Below are positions 15,759 through 25,883 of a stretch of DNA of 64,000 bases, one piece after another. How positions within the stretch are numbered: the stretch's first letter is position 1; each line of letters starts with the position of its first letter. This stretch comes from Pedobacter faecalis (GTDB lineage Bacteria; Bacteroidota; Bacteroidia; Sphingobacteriales; Sphingobacteriaceae), in NCBI RefSeq assembly GCF_030182585.1, contig NZ_JARXOW010000001.1:806001-870000 (forward strand), read 5' to 3'. The position numbers and the translations under genes were made by a program. The notes under the pieces are model-generated. The model did not search any database. It was not told the origin of the DNA and saw nothing but the letters and a program-made list of their open reading frames with translations.

Positions 15759-18341
15759 CTATTGGATACCGTTCATCTGTTCAACTGTAGTAATACCCCG
15801 TGTCAGCCAATCAGGAGGAGGTAAATCTCTGAGGTAGTAATCAAAAAACTGCTTTTGACGAGTAACATAATCACGAGCATTTTTTGAGTCGCCAATAATA
15901 TGACCTTCGTTTAGATATTCAAGTAGCCAAACCGGCTTTTGAAGACTGCGCAAGGCAATAAAAAAATCCATAGACTGCCTGAAAGGAACAGCTTCGTCCT
16001 TTGTTCCATGCACAAGTAAGAGGGGAGTATTCATCTTATCCGCAGCAAAAATGGGAGATTGATCCAGATATTTGCGCCGGCAGTTCCAAGGATTACAACC
16101 CATTTTAAATTGTCCAATATTGCACATATCATGCAATGTGATTCCATTGAATGAAATCGAATTATATTCCCCAATCAAGTCTGATAAGCCGGCTGAAGAT
16201 TGAGCTGCTGCAAATAAATTAGAATTTGCAGCAATATAGTTAGTTTCGTATCCACCAAAACTATGCCCTTGCAGCCCCATTTTTTCTTTTTTAATCCAGT
16301 CATATTTTTCTAATAAAAACTTTGCTGCTGATTCAACCGCCTCAAGTGCTCCTGTGCCTGGCTTACCAATTTCCTTCGGGATATCTGGAGTAAAAACAAT
16401 GTAGCCATTACTTACATAAAAAGGAATATCTAGATCAGACGAGGAATTAAGACCTGGTTCTAAGAATTTATGCGCATTCCTACTTCTATTTTCATAGTAG
16501 TTGAATATAATTGGGTATTTTTTTTTGGGATCAAAATTTTCCGGCCTATAGATTATCCCTAGCATTTTTTTTGCATCAGATGTACTCCAAGTGACTAATT
16601 CTGAAGTTAGGAAATTATAAGCGTCCTCAGGATGGATATTGCTTAATTGTTGTCGTTGTCCATTTCCATAAGCCAAAATCAAATTTTTAGATTTGGTGGG
16701 ACTTTGCATGGTCAACAAATACATAGATTTTCCTTGTGCCCCTTTGCCTTTTAGGATTGTCGTTGGCTCTATGCAAAAAACATGAGGACTCAAAGGTAAA
16801 ATTGTTTGCATCGAGTTCGCTTTGTCAATTGAGATCCGATAAAGACCATTATACATATTCGATTGGTTCAAACCTGACACAAGTATTTCCTGTTTATCAT
16901 CATCATTTATAAATGTATCCCATTCTGCTATTCGGTACACCGTATTGTTTTGGCTTCCTTTTCCTCTTGTTAAATTAATTGGCTTATTTTCGCTTTTAGG
17001 ATCCAGTAACCAGATATCAAATCCATCTTGAAAAATCAAGCTCCCACTTTTAGTCCATGTCACCTCTTTCGGAGAGTATATTGGAGGTACTTGCTTTGAA
17101 AAATTCGTGTTGACACAATAGGCCTTGCCAGCAGCCCAGTCAAAACAGTATACATTATTCCCTTTCGTCCAGGCAACAAAATCGCCAGATGGTGAAATTT
17201 TAACATCTACATAGTTCTTATCAAGTACTATGGTCTTATAAATACCATCCGAGAGTGAAACTATTTGATATCTGCGGTATTCGCTACTGTCCAGTGTTCG
17301 TTCGGTATCGTTTACAACATTTGATAAAATGACTCGGTTGTTTCCTTCACCGACAATCTCATTCTCCTTATCACTCAGCCTTGTGCATCTTCCAGAGTTT
17401 AAATTTAACGCAACAGTATACGAATCATTTGAGCTCATCATCGGTTGTTGTGATCGGACATAATAATCAAGATGCGACCATATTCTCAGATGGTTAGCTG
17501 AGACGTCAACTTCTTTTGCTTTTGGAATTCGCTGCAGATCGAATTTCACAAAGAGATTTTGATCGTTAACACTAAATTTCATAGCATGAGTCGAGATTTC
17601 AAACTTCTCAGAGATAGATTTAAAAGAATTCGGTTGCATTAAAATACTAGTGTCTGACGATAAATTGTATAAATACAATCTTCTTCCATCTTTTTCATCA
17701 ACTAAATAAGCTAATTTATCGCCCTTATTTGAAAATTCGGACGTCATAATTCTACCATTACATGGAATCACCTTTTCTCTTAGGCTACTAAGTTTGACCA
17801 ATCTTAATGTTTCTTGTTCCTTAACAAGAAATGTGTCACCTTGCGGATTAAAACTAGCGTCTTTGCCTTGCTTAAAGTTTATCACCTTGCCGGTATATAA
17901 ATTCTCTAGTTGGACGAATCCATCTTTTTTATAGCTAATCCAATGTTGTATTCCATTCAATGGTTTGATAATACTTTTAAGACCAGCCATGTAACGAATG
18001 CTAGACTTTGTTAAATCAAATATTGCGATAGAATCCTTCAAGAAGTAGATCAAATACCTGCTATCCGCGGAAAATACTGGTTCCCGCACCAAATTTTCAA
18101 CGCTTAAAACCTCCCTACCGTCTATCTTAACGACATTCATTCCGGAAGTAAGACTAGTCCTATTGGCTTTAGAAGTATACCAAACATATTTTCCATTGTT
18201 CGACAATCCATAGTTCTGTAGTGTTTGCCATTCGTTTGTAGCAATGTCAATTACTTTTTTTTGAGCATTAGATCTTATATTTGAAGCTAACACAAAGAGT
18301 AACACTACGAACAGTCGGGTTTTAAATAAAAAACGTTCCAT
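15759..18341 (-). CDS. S9 family peptidase (prolyl oligopeptidase type), exported
   Basis: A serine peptidase of about 860 residues with an N-terminal beta-propeller and a C-terminal alpha/beta-hydrolase domain. The catalytic serine is in GLQGHSFGGYETNYIA, the Asp in LVHGTKDEAVPF and the His in NEGHIIGD. A signal peptide (RLFVVLLFVLASNIRSNA) follows the ATG at 18341. An earlier ATG at 18368 overlaps the SusD stop (TGATG) and may be used for coupling. Presence in a SusCD-GH2 operon suggests the substrate includes peptide, for example a glycoprotein or peptidoglycan-like material. Confidence 0.85.
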   Translation of the reverse strand: MERFLFKTRLFVVLLFVLASNIRSNAQKKVIDIATNEWQTLQNYGLSNNGKYVWYTSKANRTSLTSGMNVVKIDGREVLSVENLVREPVFSADSRYLIYFLKDSIAIFDLTKSSIRYMAGLKSIIKPLNGIQHWISYKKDGFVQLENLYTGKVINFKQGKDASFNPQGDTFLVKEQETLRLVKLSSLREKVIPCNGRIMTSEFSNKGDKLAYLVDEKDGRRLYLYNLSSDTSILMQPNSFKSISEKFEISTHAMKFSVNDQNLFVKFDLQRIPKAKEVDVSANHLRIWSHLDYYVRSQQPMMSSNDSYTVALNLNSGRCTRLSDKENEIVGEGNNRVILSNVVNDTERTLDSSEYRRYQIVSLSDGIYKTIVLDKNYVDVKISPSGDFVAWTKGNNVYCFDWAAGKAYCVNTNFSKQVPPIYSPKEVTWTKSGSLIFQDGFDIWLLDPKSENKPINLTRGKGSQNNTVYRIAEWDTFINDDDKQEILVSGLNQSNMYNGLYRISIDKANSMQTILPLSPHVFCIEPTTILKGKGAQGKSMYLLTMQSPTKSKNLILAYGNGQRQQLSNIHPEDAYNFLTSELVTWSTSDAKKMLGIIYRPENFDPKKKYPIIFNYYENRSRNAHKFLEPGLNSSSDLDIPFYVSNGYIVFTPDIPKEIGKPGTGALEAVESAAKFLLEKYDWIKKEKMGLQGHSFGGYETNYIAANSNLFAAAQSSAGLSDLIGEYNSISFNGITLHDMCNIGQFKMGCNPWNCRRKYLDQSPIFAADKMNTPLLLVHGTKDEAVPFRQSMDFFIALRSLQKPVWLLEYLNEGHIIGDSKNARDYVTRQKQFFDYYLRDLPPPDWLTRGITTVEQMNGIQ

Positions 18342-18367
18342 AATAAATAATTTATTACTGCCAAACA

Positions 18368-19849
18368 TCACGGTGCTTCACTATAACCTGCATTTTGATG
18401 CCCTATGAGAGATGGGTTATATTTGAATTCATTATATGGTATACCCAGTAAGGCCATTGACGGATTCCATATTCCGCCCTTCGAAGGTGCGACAATTTGC
18501 ATCCGAGTATTAATAGTTTCTCGTCGTTTTAAGTCTAGCCATCGATGACCAAATTCTGTAAAAAGTTCAACAAACCGCTCCTGATCAATAGCTGCTAAGA
18601 TCTCCGTTTCTGTTGCAACCGAGATCTCCCCAAGACCAGCTCGTTTTCGAATTGTATTCAGGTCTGCTTGTGCTCCATTAGCGCCTAGAATAATGCCTAG
18701 TTTTGCTCTAGCCTCTGCTCTAATCAAATATTGCTCAGACAATCTTAAAATCATCGTATACTCGCTTTGAATGGATGCGGCACCAGTGTTTTTTGCTACT
18801 TTATATTTAAACGGAATTGTATAAACTTTTCCATCGCTACAGCTAATTTCCTTCATCCAAACGCTTAAACGCTGATCACCTGGTTCGAATGCGCCTTTTA
18901 AAAAAGAACTTATAGCTACATCCGGAACGCTATATATATTTGTAATTAAATTGCGATTGGGTATAAAGAAATCAGCTTGTCGAGTATTTTGCTGACTCCC
19001 TCCGTTTCTCGTAGGATCAGGTTGAAGTTGCCAAATTGCTTCATCACTATTTTTTAAAAAAACATTATCCAAGTCAACCAGTTTAAAACGAGCAACATCA
19101 GATATAATCTTGCTAGCTTCAATTTCCGCCTCAGACCATCGGCCCAAGTATAAATATACTCTTGCAAGTAAAGCGGTTGCGGCCATTCTATTTGGGCGAA
19201 CGCGCTCGGTTGTAACAGAAGAAAGATCAACATTCAGGAAATTATCTGATAATGATTCTTGTGCTTTTTTTAAATCTGTTATAATTTGTTCATATACACC
19301 TCCCTTTGGGGTCCTGGCTATATCTGAATTTTTTTTATAATCTGTTGAAGTAACTAATGGCACATCTCCATAAAAATTCACCAGATAAAAATACATTAAA
19401 GCTCGTGTGAACCTTGCTTCTCCAACCAGAATTTGTTTTGGTCTATCCGGAATTCCCACAGATGTAGAAACTCCCTCGATAACTGAGTTGCATCGATAAA
19501 TAAAATTGCGATATGTGGTCTCCCACATAAAGGCACCTGTGGTCGGAATTGTATTTGCTGTATTTCGATACACTTCAATAAGAAAATTATTAGCAGTGCA
19601 AGTCAGTTCATCGGATAACAAGCCATACACACCGGAAGAGTTTCTACCAAACAAACCCGTATTGTTTGATAGATCTAAATAAATCCCTGTAATTGCTGCC
19701 ACCGCCGCTGGAGTGCTACTATAAGCATTTGCTCCTGTATATCGTTCAATTGGCGCATCTGCTTCTAGGTACTTTTTGCAAGATACTAAGCACAAGGCAC
19801 ATCCAGCCAATAGAGAAAGTTTGATGAATATATATTTATTCTGTTTCAT
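18368..19849 (-). CDS. SusD/RagB family outer-membrane lipoprotein
   Basis: A 493-residue SusD-like nutrient-binding lipoprotein. The N-terminal signal ends in CALCLVSCKKYLEAD, with the lipidated Cys near residue 24. TPR-like helices follow (RFTRALMYFYLVNFYGDVPLV; TALLARVYLYLGRWSEAEIEA), and the C-terminal SusD region contains ERFVELFTEFGHRWLDLKRR. It sits 11 nt after the SusC-like gene and forms its lid on the cell surface. The gene is clearly more AT-rich than the flanking carotenoid and FecR genes. Confidence 0.93.
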   Translation of the reverse strand: MKQNKYIFIKLSLLAGCALCLVSCKKYLEADAPIERYTGANAYSSTPAAVAAITGIYLDLSNNTGLFGRNSSGVYGLLSDELTCTANNFLIEVYRNTANTIPTTGAFMWETTYRNFIYRCNSVIEGVSTSVGIPDRPKQILVGEARFTRALMYFYLVNFYGDVPLVTSTDYKKNSDIARTPKGGVYEQIITDLKKAQESLSDNFLNVDLSSVTTERVRPNRMAATALLARVYLYLGRWSEAEIEASKIISDVARFKLVDLDNVFLKNSDEAIWQLQPDPTRNGGSQQNTRQADFFIPNRNLITNIYSVPDVAISSFLKGAFEPGDQRLSVWMKEISCSDGKVYTIPFKYKVAKNTGAASIQSEYTMILRLSEQYLIRAEARAKLGIILGANGAQADLNTIRKRAGLGEISVATETEILAAIDQERFVELFTEFGHRWLDLKRRETINTRMQIVAPSKGGIWNPSMALLGIPYNEFKYNPSLIGHQNAGYSEAP

Positions 19850-19860
19850 AATCCTTTTTT

Positions 19861-22800
19861 TTAAAAACCAAGAGATATTCCAGCTGTATAAGTTTTTAAG
19901 ATTGGGAGCGAAAACAATGTTTTGGTTTCAGGGTCCGCGTATTTATAGCCAGTTATAGTAAATAAATTTTGTCCTTGGATGAAAATTTTTGCATTCTTAA
20001 ATCGCAATTTTTGATTCCATTTGCCAGGGATAGAATACGAGATTTGAGCATTTCTTAAGCGAATAAATGAGCCATCCACGTATAGCGGCGTATTAGATGA
20101 TCCAAAAAGATTGTTAAATGCAGTCAGGTAATCCCCAAATAAATTCTGAGTAAATTTTTGAGTATTTTTAACATCTCCTGGATTTTGCCAACGATTCATT
20201 ACAGTTACAAATTGATTTCCTGTACCGTCATTTCGAAAAACACCCGGTGGAAAAAGTTCCGTACTAGCCATATAACTCGGAGACTTCTGTCTTACCAATT
20301 GTAAGTCGGTAAATAAACTCATTCCCTTATAAGTAAAAGTATTCGTTACTCCCAGTGTCTTAGGTATTATCGTAATTTTTTTGGCAAACGCATAGGCGGC
20401 GTCATCACCAAATGTGGCAGAAGGATCATTAATATTACCGTTTCGAGTTGAGAACTGGTAGATTCCAGTTGCTGGATTTACACCACGATATTCGTAAGTA
20501 TACCGATACCCTGAAAAAGGCTTACCCACCATTTCCTGCACGTTTATTGGAAAAGGACCGGCTATATTGCCAAATAAATTTCCAACCCCAAACCCATCTG
20601 GAAAGCTAAGTAATTTGTTATACTGCAGGCCAAAGTTTAAATTTGATTGCCAACTGAAGGTATTACTCTTTAAATTTTCTGTAGTCACAATAAAATCCCA
20701 TCCAGAATTTTGAACTTTCGCCTTACTATTTGCAACAATAGAAAGACTACCTCCAGTTGAAGGTAATGTTACGTTTCCCAATTGATTACCAGATCTAGTT
20801 TTCCAATAAGAAACGTTAATCAACAAGCGATCATTAAAGAAACCGGTTTCCAAACCAAGTTCAGCTTTTTTAATGCTCTCCCAACTATAATAAGGATTTG
20901 TTGCCCCAGTTGTTAATGTATTTATTCCCTGATAAGTACCTGTCAGCGGCCGGAATAGTTCAAGAAATTGATAATCTCCTATACCATCGTTTCCATTAGT
21001 GCCGAAACTCGCTCTGAGCTTCCCGTACGTCATCATTGGAAGAATTTTCTTTACAAATTCCTCATTTGTGAATATCCATCCCATCCCTAACGACCAAAAG
21101 TTGCCATATCGATTTTCCGCACCAAACCGGCTCGAACCGTCACGACGAAATCCAATGTTTACCAGATACTTTTCATCAAAATTGTAAGTAGCACGACCAA
21201 ATAAACCGAAATACCTATAGTCACTACTTAAATTGGAGCTATCCCAATAACCCGCTGAGGCCAAATTTCTTATAAAAGCATCATCCCGATAGTAACTTGC
21301 ATTAATAGCCTCCGAATAATATTGTTGCCGTTGAAACGTTGCGCCAATTAAGACATTTAAAGTACCTTTAGCTATTCTTTTCAAATAATATAACTGCGGA
21401 TCAACGGTCCATGAGAGAGATCTGCCATTGAGATAGTTTGCAAATCCAGGAACAAATATCTGTCCATTAAAGTCGATTAAAGCCGTTGGATCAAAAGATT
21501 CAATGGGGGTTAGATTTAGCTGATCGATGCTTAAATCCGTATAGCCAGTTGAGAGCTTGATCCGAAAATCTTTCGCTATGATATAATTGATATTTGCATT
21601 TGCCGTTAAAGTATTCGTATTCGCCTCTGACGTCCGCAATAAACGGGCAAAGGGATTATCCCATGTTGCAGCGCTTCTGGGCTGGGTTGGGTTTAATTCC
21701 CAATTTAAATCTCCATTGGAATTATAAATCTCTGGGGCATTAGGCGCCAGTGTTATTGCAAATTTTGTAAAATCAGTTTGCCCACCAAATCGATTGTTAT
21801 TTGAATAATTTCCTCCAAGTGCGATCGATAATTTTCCGTTTTGAGAGTTGCCGTTAAAATTAAAATAAAAAGTACTTGTCTCATATTTTGCGTCTTCTTT
21901 ACTCTTGAACGCGCTCGGATAAACATATCCCTGTCTATTGTAGTTACCTCCCACTAAATACTGAATAGCGGTATTTCCTCCCGAAATCGACAAATCAGCC
22001 CTGGTCCATCCGGGTTTTCCTCCCAAAAGCTCCTTTTGCCAATCCGTGTAACGTGATTGGTTCCACAGCAGTACATCCGGTGCATACCCTGCGCTAAAAG
22101 GCGCATCAATTTGTGCCGTCACACCATCGTTGGCAATCGCTTCTTTTCTCATTTCTAGATATTGAGATGTATTTAACACATCCATTCTTTTTCCCGGTAT
22201 TGAACTATATCCCGAAGAAATAGTCGCATTGATTTGCGAAGGCCCTGCTTTTCCTTTTTTTGTAGTTATCAGTATCACACCATTTCCACCACGACTTCCA
22301 AAAATGGATGTTGCATCTGCATCGGCTAAAACGTCTATTGATTCAATATTATCTGAACTAATAAAACTCAAAGATGATAGGCTGCTTCCAATATTGCCAA
22401 AATCACCGATTCCATCGACTGACAGAGTATTTTGAATCGGTACACCATCGATAACAATTAAGGGCTCCGTCCTTTGCCCAGTTAAACTATTTTGGCCACG
22501 CAATTGCACACCAATACTTGAACCAGGTAGGCCTGATGTAGGAGAAATGACTAGGTTAGGTACTTTGGCTTGTAGTGCTAAAATTGGATTATTGATATTT
22601 TGACGAGATATTTCGTCAGATTTTATAGTAGTAATATTCCCAGTACTTAAACGCTTTGAGGTTAAACCATAAGCCTGAACCTGAACCTCGTCTAATTTAG
22701 ACGTACTCTGCTGTAATCTAATATAGTTAAATTCCTTACCAGCAATCTGTTCCTTAGTTATATAACCCAAATACTGCACTATAAGTATAGCACTCTCATT

Positions 22801-23328
22801 CACATTTCTCAAATAAAATTCGCCATTATTATCAGTACTAATACTTCCCACTCCATTCTTCACACTCACCGTCGCCCCAGCCAATCCATTCCCTAGCGAG
22901 TCCACCACTTTACCTCGTACATCAATCGTTTGAAATCGGGCTACGATTCTATCGATGAGCGACGTCTCCTTCTTTTTGATGACGAAGGTTTTGTCGCTCA
23001 GGGTGTACTCAAGGCCCTGGGTAGGTAGTACTTCGTTCAGTACAGTTTCTATTTCGGCATTCTTATAGTTGACTGTGAGGGGTTTGGCGTTTTCTATGAT
23101 TTTTGAATCCCATACTACGTTATAGCTGGTTTGCTTTTTTATTTCGGCAAAGAGCTCTCTTAAGCTGGTTTTGTTTTTTTGCAGGGTCAGCTTTTGGGCG
23201 AGCCCTGCAGCACTTACCTGCATCAGTGCTGCAAATAGTATTAGTGTCGTTATTTTCATCACTAATAAAGTCTGTCGCAGCCAACGTGGCATCACGCAAG
23301 CTGCATGGTTTAAAGTATAATATTTCAT
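19861..23328 (-). CDS. SusC/RagA TonB-dependent outer-membrane transporter with STN domain
   Basis: An 1155-residue TonB-dependent receptor. After the signal peptide (LILFAALMQVSAAGLAQK), residues about 50-115 form a Secretin/TonB N-terminal (STN) domain. This is followed by a carboxypeptidase-like domain (GNGLAGATVSVKNGVGS), the plug (GLTSKRLSTGNITTIKSDEI; GGNGVILITTKKGK) and a 22-strand barrel ending in YTAGISLGF. STN-bearing receptors signal to FecR anti-sigma factors, and a fecR gene lies upstream. Base composition changes inside the gene: the first 465 nt are GC-richer than the remaining barrel-coding part. In-frame ATGs at residues 13 and 24 are possible alternative starts. Confidence 0.93.
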   Translation of the reverse strand: MKYYTLNHAACVMPRWLRQTLLVMKITTLILFAALMQVSAAGLAQKLTLQKNKTSLRELFAEIKKQTSYNVVWDSKIIENAKPLTVNYKNAEIETVLNEVLPTQGLEYTLSDKTFVIKKKETSLIDRIVARFQTIDVRGKVVDSLGNGLAGATVSVKNGVGSISTDNNGEFYLRNVNESAILIVQYLGYITKEQIAGKEFNYIRLQQSTSKLDEVQVQAYGLTSKRLSTGNITTIKSDEISRQNINNPILALQAKVPNLVISPTSGLPGSSIGVQLRGQNSLTGQRTEPLIVIDGVPIQNTLSVDGIGDFGNIGSSLSSLSFISSDNIESIDVLADADATSIFGSRGGNGVILITTKKGKAGPSQINATISSGYSSIPGKRMDVLNTSQYLEMRKEAIANDGVTAQIDAPFSAGYAPDVLLWNQSRYTDWQKELLGGKPGWTRADLSISGGNTAIQYLVGGNYNRQGYVYPSAFKSKEDAKYETSTFYFNFNGNSQNGKLSIALGGNYSNNNRFGGQTDFTKFAITLAPNAPEIYNSNGDLNWELNPTQPRSAATWDNPFARLLRTSEANTNTLTANANINYIIAKDFRIKLSTGYTDLSIDQLNLTPIESFDPTALIDFNGQIFVPGFANYLNGRSLSWTVDPQLYYLKRIAKGTLNVLIGATFQRQQYYSEAINASYYRDDAFIRNLASAGYWDSSNLSSDYRYFGLFGRATYNFDEKYLVNIGFRRDGSSRFGAENRYGNFWSLGMGWIFTNEEFVKKILPMMTYGKLRASFGTNGNDGIGDYQFLELFRPLTGTYQGINTLTTGATNPYYSWESIKKAELGLETGFFNDRLLINVSYWKTRSGNQLGNVTLPSTGGSLSIVANSKAKVQNSGWDFIVTTENLKSNTFSWQSNLNFGLQYNKLLSFPDGFGVGNLFGNIAGPFPINVQEMVGKPFSGYRYTYEYRGVNPATGIYQFSTRNGNINDPSATFGDDAAYAFAKKITIIPKTLGVTNTFTYKGMSLFTDLQLVRQKSPSYMASTELFPPGVFRNDGTGNQFVTVMNRWQNPGDVKNTQKFTQNLFGDYLTAFNNLFGSSNTPLYVDGSFIRLRNAQISYSIPGKWNQKLRFKNAKIFIQGQNLFTITGYKYADPETKTLFSLPILKTYTAGISLGF

Positions 23329-23546
23329 ACTTTTGGTTGGTTTGAGTTAATACATAAACGGTTGCAAGAATTGTTTTTCCCTGTTAAAGGGAAGGTTGGC
23401 TCAAACTATTGCCGGTTGGTGGTGGTACACCTTCCGGCTTTGTCTTTTATGGCCAGCCTGTATGCACTCAGCTTTTCTGTCGTAAATGTTTGTTCATGGT
23501 TTGGTTGGTTTTTAAGGTTTATATTTAGTTTACTTATTATTGGTCG

Positions 23547-24752
23547 TTATTCTTTATATACATATACCGTATTGCCTTCTATCGCAAATTTCACGGTTCC
23601 CGTAAGCTCCAATTTCTCAAGCACTTTTGAGATATGTTCAAACCTGGAAATGCTTCCGCCATAGGTTCGCATAGGATCGGCGTCTTTGTACACCACCTTT
23701 ACATTATACCAGCGCTCCAGTTTCCGCATAATATGGCTCAGCGGTTCATCATTGAAGGCAAACTCCCCGTTCTTCCAGTCAAGTATGGAATTTGCATCTA
23801 CCTCCTTCACTTTTAGAGTGCTGCCGGTATTCAGCGCCTGCTCACTCGGCTTCAATACAGCTGCCAATGCACCAGTCTCTGCGCTTACGCGCACGCTTCC
23901 TTCCAGCAACGTGGTCTTCACGTTGCCTTCATCGGCGTAACTGTTTATATTAAAGTGCGTACCCAGCACCTCTACGCGCTGCCCCGGCACATCTCCCAAG
24001 TTTTTGGTTACGACGACAAAAGGTTGCTGTTTATTCTTAAACACTTCAAAGTAAGCCTCACCACTTAGTTGAACTTCACGATGGGCTAGGTCGCTGAATG
24101 AGCTTGGAAAACTTATTTTTGAATCTGCATTCAGCCACACCCGGGTACCGTCCGGCAACGTGAACTGATAGGTCTGCCCTCTTTGTGTTACCGCTGTCAT
24201 ACCGGTTGAAGCGGAAGATCCCTTATCTAATCCCTTTTTCAGAATCTCGCCATCTTCACCCGATATAACTGCAGTCTTATCATTGTAAACCAATCCTTCC
24301 ACTCCGCCAATCACTACTCCGCTCTTAGCCTCGCTCAGTGTAATCACTTTGCCGTTGGCCAGGGTTATGGTTGCACCATGCTTACCGGGTACTATATCAT
24401 TTTTTGCAATGTTCGAGGTATCTTTCCTGTCGTCGGGCTGACGGTAGTTAAAGAACCATACCCCAATAATAATGGCAGCAACAGCTGCGGCCGCTATTAT
24501 TGCAAAACGCGGCCACAGCCTTAACTGCCTACTTATTCGAACTAACCTGATTTTCTCTATCCTGTCATACAACTCTTGCTTCACCTCATTCTCCGCACCC
24601 AGCTCGGCCGTATTCCATGTATCCACCTCGAAAGCAGTTGAACTACCCAGCGCAATACGGTTCATATAATGGTTATACAGCCCCAACTCCTCATCGTTGG
24701 CTGTACCACTATGTACCTTATCAATCAAACTGTCTAGCTCCTGCTTTGTCAT
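23547..24752 (-). CDS. FecR family anti-sigma factor
   Basis: A 401-residue inner-membrane regulator. The N-terminal cytoplasmic part (MTKQELDSLIDKVHSG) precedes one membrane segment at about residues 83-105 (FAIIAAAAVAAIIIGVWFF). The periplasmic FecR domain has TYQFTLPDGTRVWLNADSKI and ISFPSSF, and the C-terminal DUF4974 domain has GEFAFNDEPLSHIMRKLERW. It would relay the SusC STN signal to an ECF sigma factor. The usual sigma gene directly upstream is missing; the nearest one lies at 29522-30088. Confidence 0.92.
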   Translation of the reverse strand: MTKQELDSLIDKVHSGTANDEELGLYNHYMNRIALGSSTAFEVDTWNTAELGAENEVKQELYDRIEKIRLVRISRQLRLWPRFAIIAAAAVAAIIIGVWFFNYRQPDDRKDTSNIAKNDIVPGKHGATITLANGKVITLSEAKSGVVIGGVEGLVYNDKTAVISGEDGEILKKGLDKGSSASTGMTAVTQRGQTYQFTLPDGTRVWLNADSKISFPSSFSDLAHREVQLSGEAYFEVFKNKQQPFVVVTKNLGDVPGQRVEVLGTHFNINSYADEGNVKTTLLEGSVRVSAETGALAAVLKPSEQALNTGSTLKVKEVDANSILDWKNGEFAFNDEPLSHIMRKLERWYNVKVVYKDADPMRTYGGSISRFEHISKVLEKLELTGTVKFAIEGNTVYVYKE

Positions 24753-24874
24753 ACGCTATCTCTTTCAAGAGGGGCTTCTATAACCCCCTACATTATACAT
24801 AGCACATGAAAACAGCGGAACACCTACTCGATATGAAAAAAAAATTATTTATTGCAATTCGAGGTAATCTACAT

Positions 24875-25024
24875 CTAAGAGCGACCCTTCTTCACCTTTG
24901 CGATACTTTTATTCTTCAGGTTTTGAGCCTGCGTTCGCATTTCTTCTAAGGAAATCTTGGATTTTTTTGAGTTGGCTGCTTTGGCCATTCTGTCCATTTC
25001 CGATAATGATATTTTGTAGTTCAT
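24875..25024 (-). CDS. Small basic protein of 49 residues (unknown)
   Basis: A short frame starting with ATG at 25024 encodes MNYKISLSEMDRMAKAANSK and continues to KVKKGRS. It has two similar heptad-like segments (ISLSEMDRMAK and ISLEEMRTQAQ), is rich in Lys and Ser, and has no signal peptide. The internal repeat and good codon use argue that it is real. I do not recognise it. Confidence 0.45.
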   Translation of the reverse strand: MNYKISLSEMDRMAKAANSKKSKISLEEMRTQAQNLKNKSIAKVKKGRS

Positions 25025-25128
25025 CTTTAATATGCTTCATTAAGGATTTATTATACGAATTTTCCGGGATGTGAACATATCAGTCAGTCTTCCTGCACAA
25101 GCTTCAGCAACGTTGCCGATAGGACATC

Positions 25129-25437
25129 TTACTTTTTCGCAGCCGCGACTTTCCTTGCAGCTTTCGGAACAGCTGCCGGAACGTCTTGCCCATCTAAGGC
25201 TAAGTTTTGTGGCTCGACCTCGATCGGTGCCGACGCTGATCTCTTCACGGCAGCATTTTTGGCGATCACTTTAGTAAGCTTCCTGACCTCTTTACGGATC
25301 GCTTTATCTACTTTCTTTGAAGCAGGCACAAACTTTTCGGCGCTCGCTTTCAGCGCAGAAAACAAGCTGGCCTCAATCTCATTTTTTAAAACTTTCTTGG
25401 CATCCTTCGCCAAATGTTTCGATTTTTCCTTACCCAT
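25129..25437 (-). CDS. Lys/Ala-rich basic protein, histone H1-like in composition
   Basis: A 102-residue protein, very rich in Lys and Ala, with a helical N-terminal two thirds (KHLAKDAKKVLKNEIEASLF) and a Pro/Ala/Lys tail (VPAAVPKAARKVAAAKK). The tail resembles bacterial histone H1-like proteins that coat DNA or bind nucleic acid. No named domain is recognised, so DNA binding is inferred only from composition. A TAnnTTTG element lies about 20 nt upstream. Confidence 0.6.
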   Translation of the reverse strand: MGKEKSKHLAKDAKKVLKNEIEASLFSALKASAEKFVPASKKVDKAIRKEVRKLTKVIAKNAAVKRSASAPIEVEPQNLALDGQDVPAAVPKAARKVAAAKK

Positions 25438-25456
25438 GACGATTATTTAGAACATC

Positions 25457-25464
25457 CAAATGTA
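25457..25464 (-). promoter_or_regulatory. Candidate -7 element for the Lys/Ala-rich protein
   Basis: On the minus strand this reads TACATTTG, a full TAnnTTTG match, 20 nt before the start codon at 25437. No -33 element was identified. Confidence 0.35.
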
Positions 25465-25518
25465 GGTTATCGGAACATTACTGCAATATTATCATTATGT
25501 TAATTGGCTTCAGCTTCC

Positions 25519-25883
25519 TTAACATACGGCTGCTTTTCCAACTGCATGCTCATTCTGTTCGTTAACATCTACCTGTGTCGCGTTAAGCGCATCTATTGCA
25601 TACGATACCAATGCGCGACCGATGCCTCTCCCACGAACGCGAGGATGTATAAAAAGCATTTGTATGTGGTTGCTCTCAACCCCTATGAAACCCGAAACAC
25701 CCTGTTGATCCGAAACGCCGAACAGGCCACCTGATCGAAATATTCGTTCACTATCAATGGCCTATAAAACTGTATATCCGCCTCCGACAAAAAGTGGTGT
25801 CTCGCCCGCACCGATGCTTCCCATAGCCCGATTAATTCTGTATAATCACTGCCGCTGAGTGACCGTATTTCAAACTCCTGCAT
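25519..25883 (-). pseudogene. Broken GNAT acetyltransferase
   Basis: The ATG at 25883 gives a normal GNAT start (FEIRSLSGSDYTELIGLWEA) up to about residue 52, and then the frame reaches a stop near 25684. The acetyl-CoA-binding half continues in a second frame: GFIGVESNHIQMLFIHPRVR, then GRGIGRALV (the R-G-x-G-I-G motif) and QVDVNEQNEHAVG, before a premature TAA at 25519-25521. The usual FYexxGF end is missing. There is therefore one frameshift plus a truncated C-terminus, which makes a functional enzyme unlikely. Confidence 0.75.
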
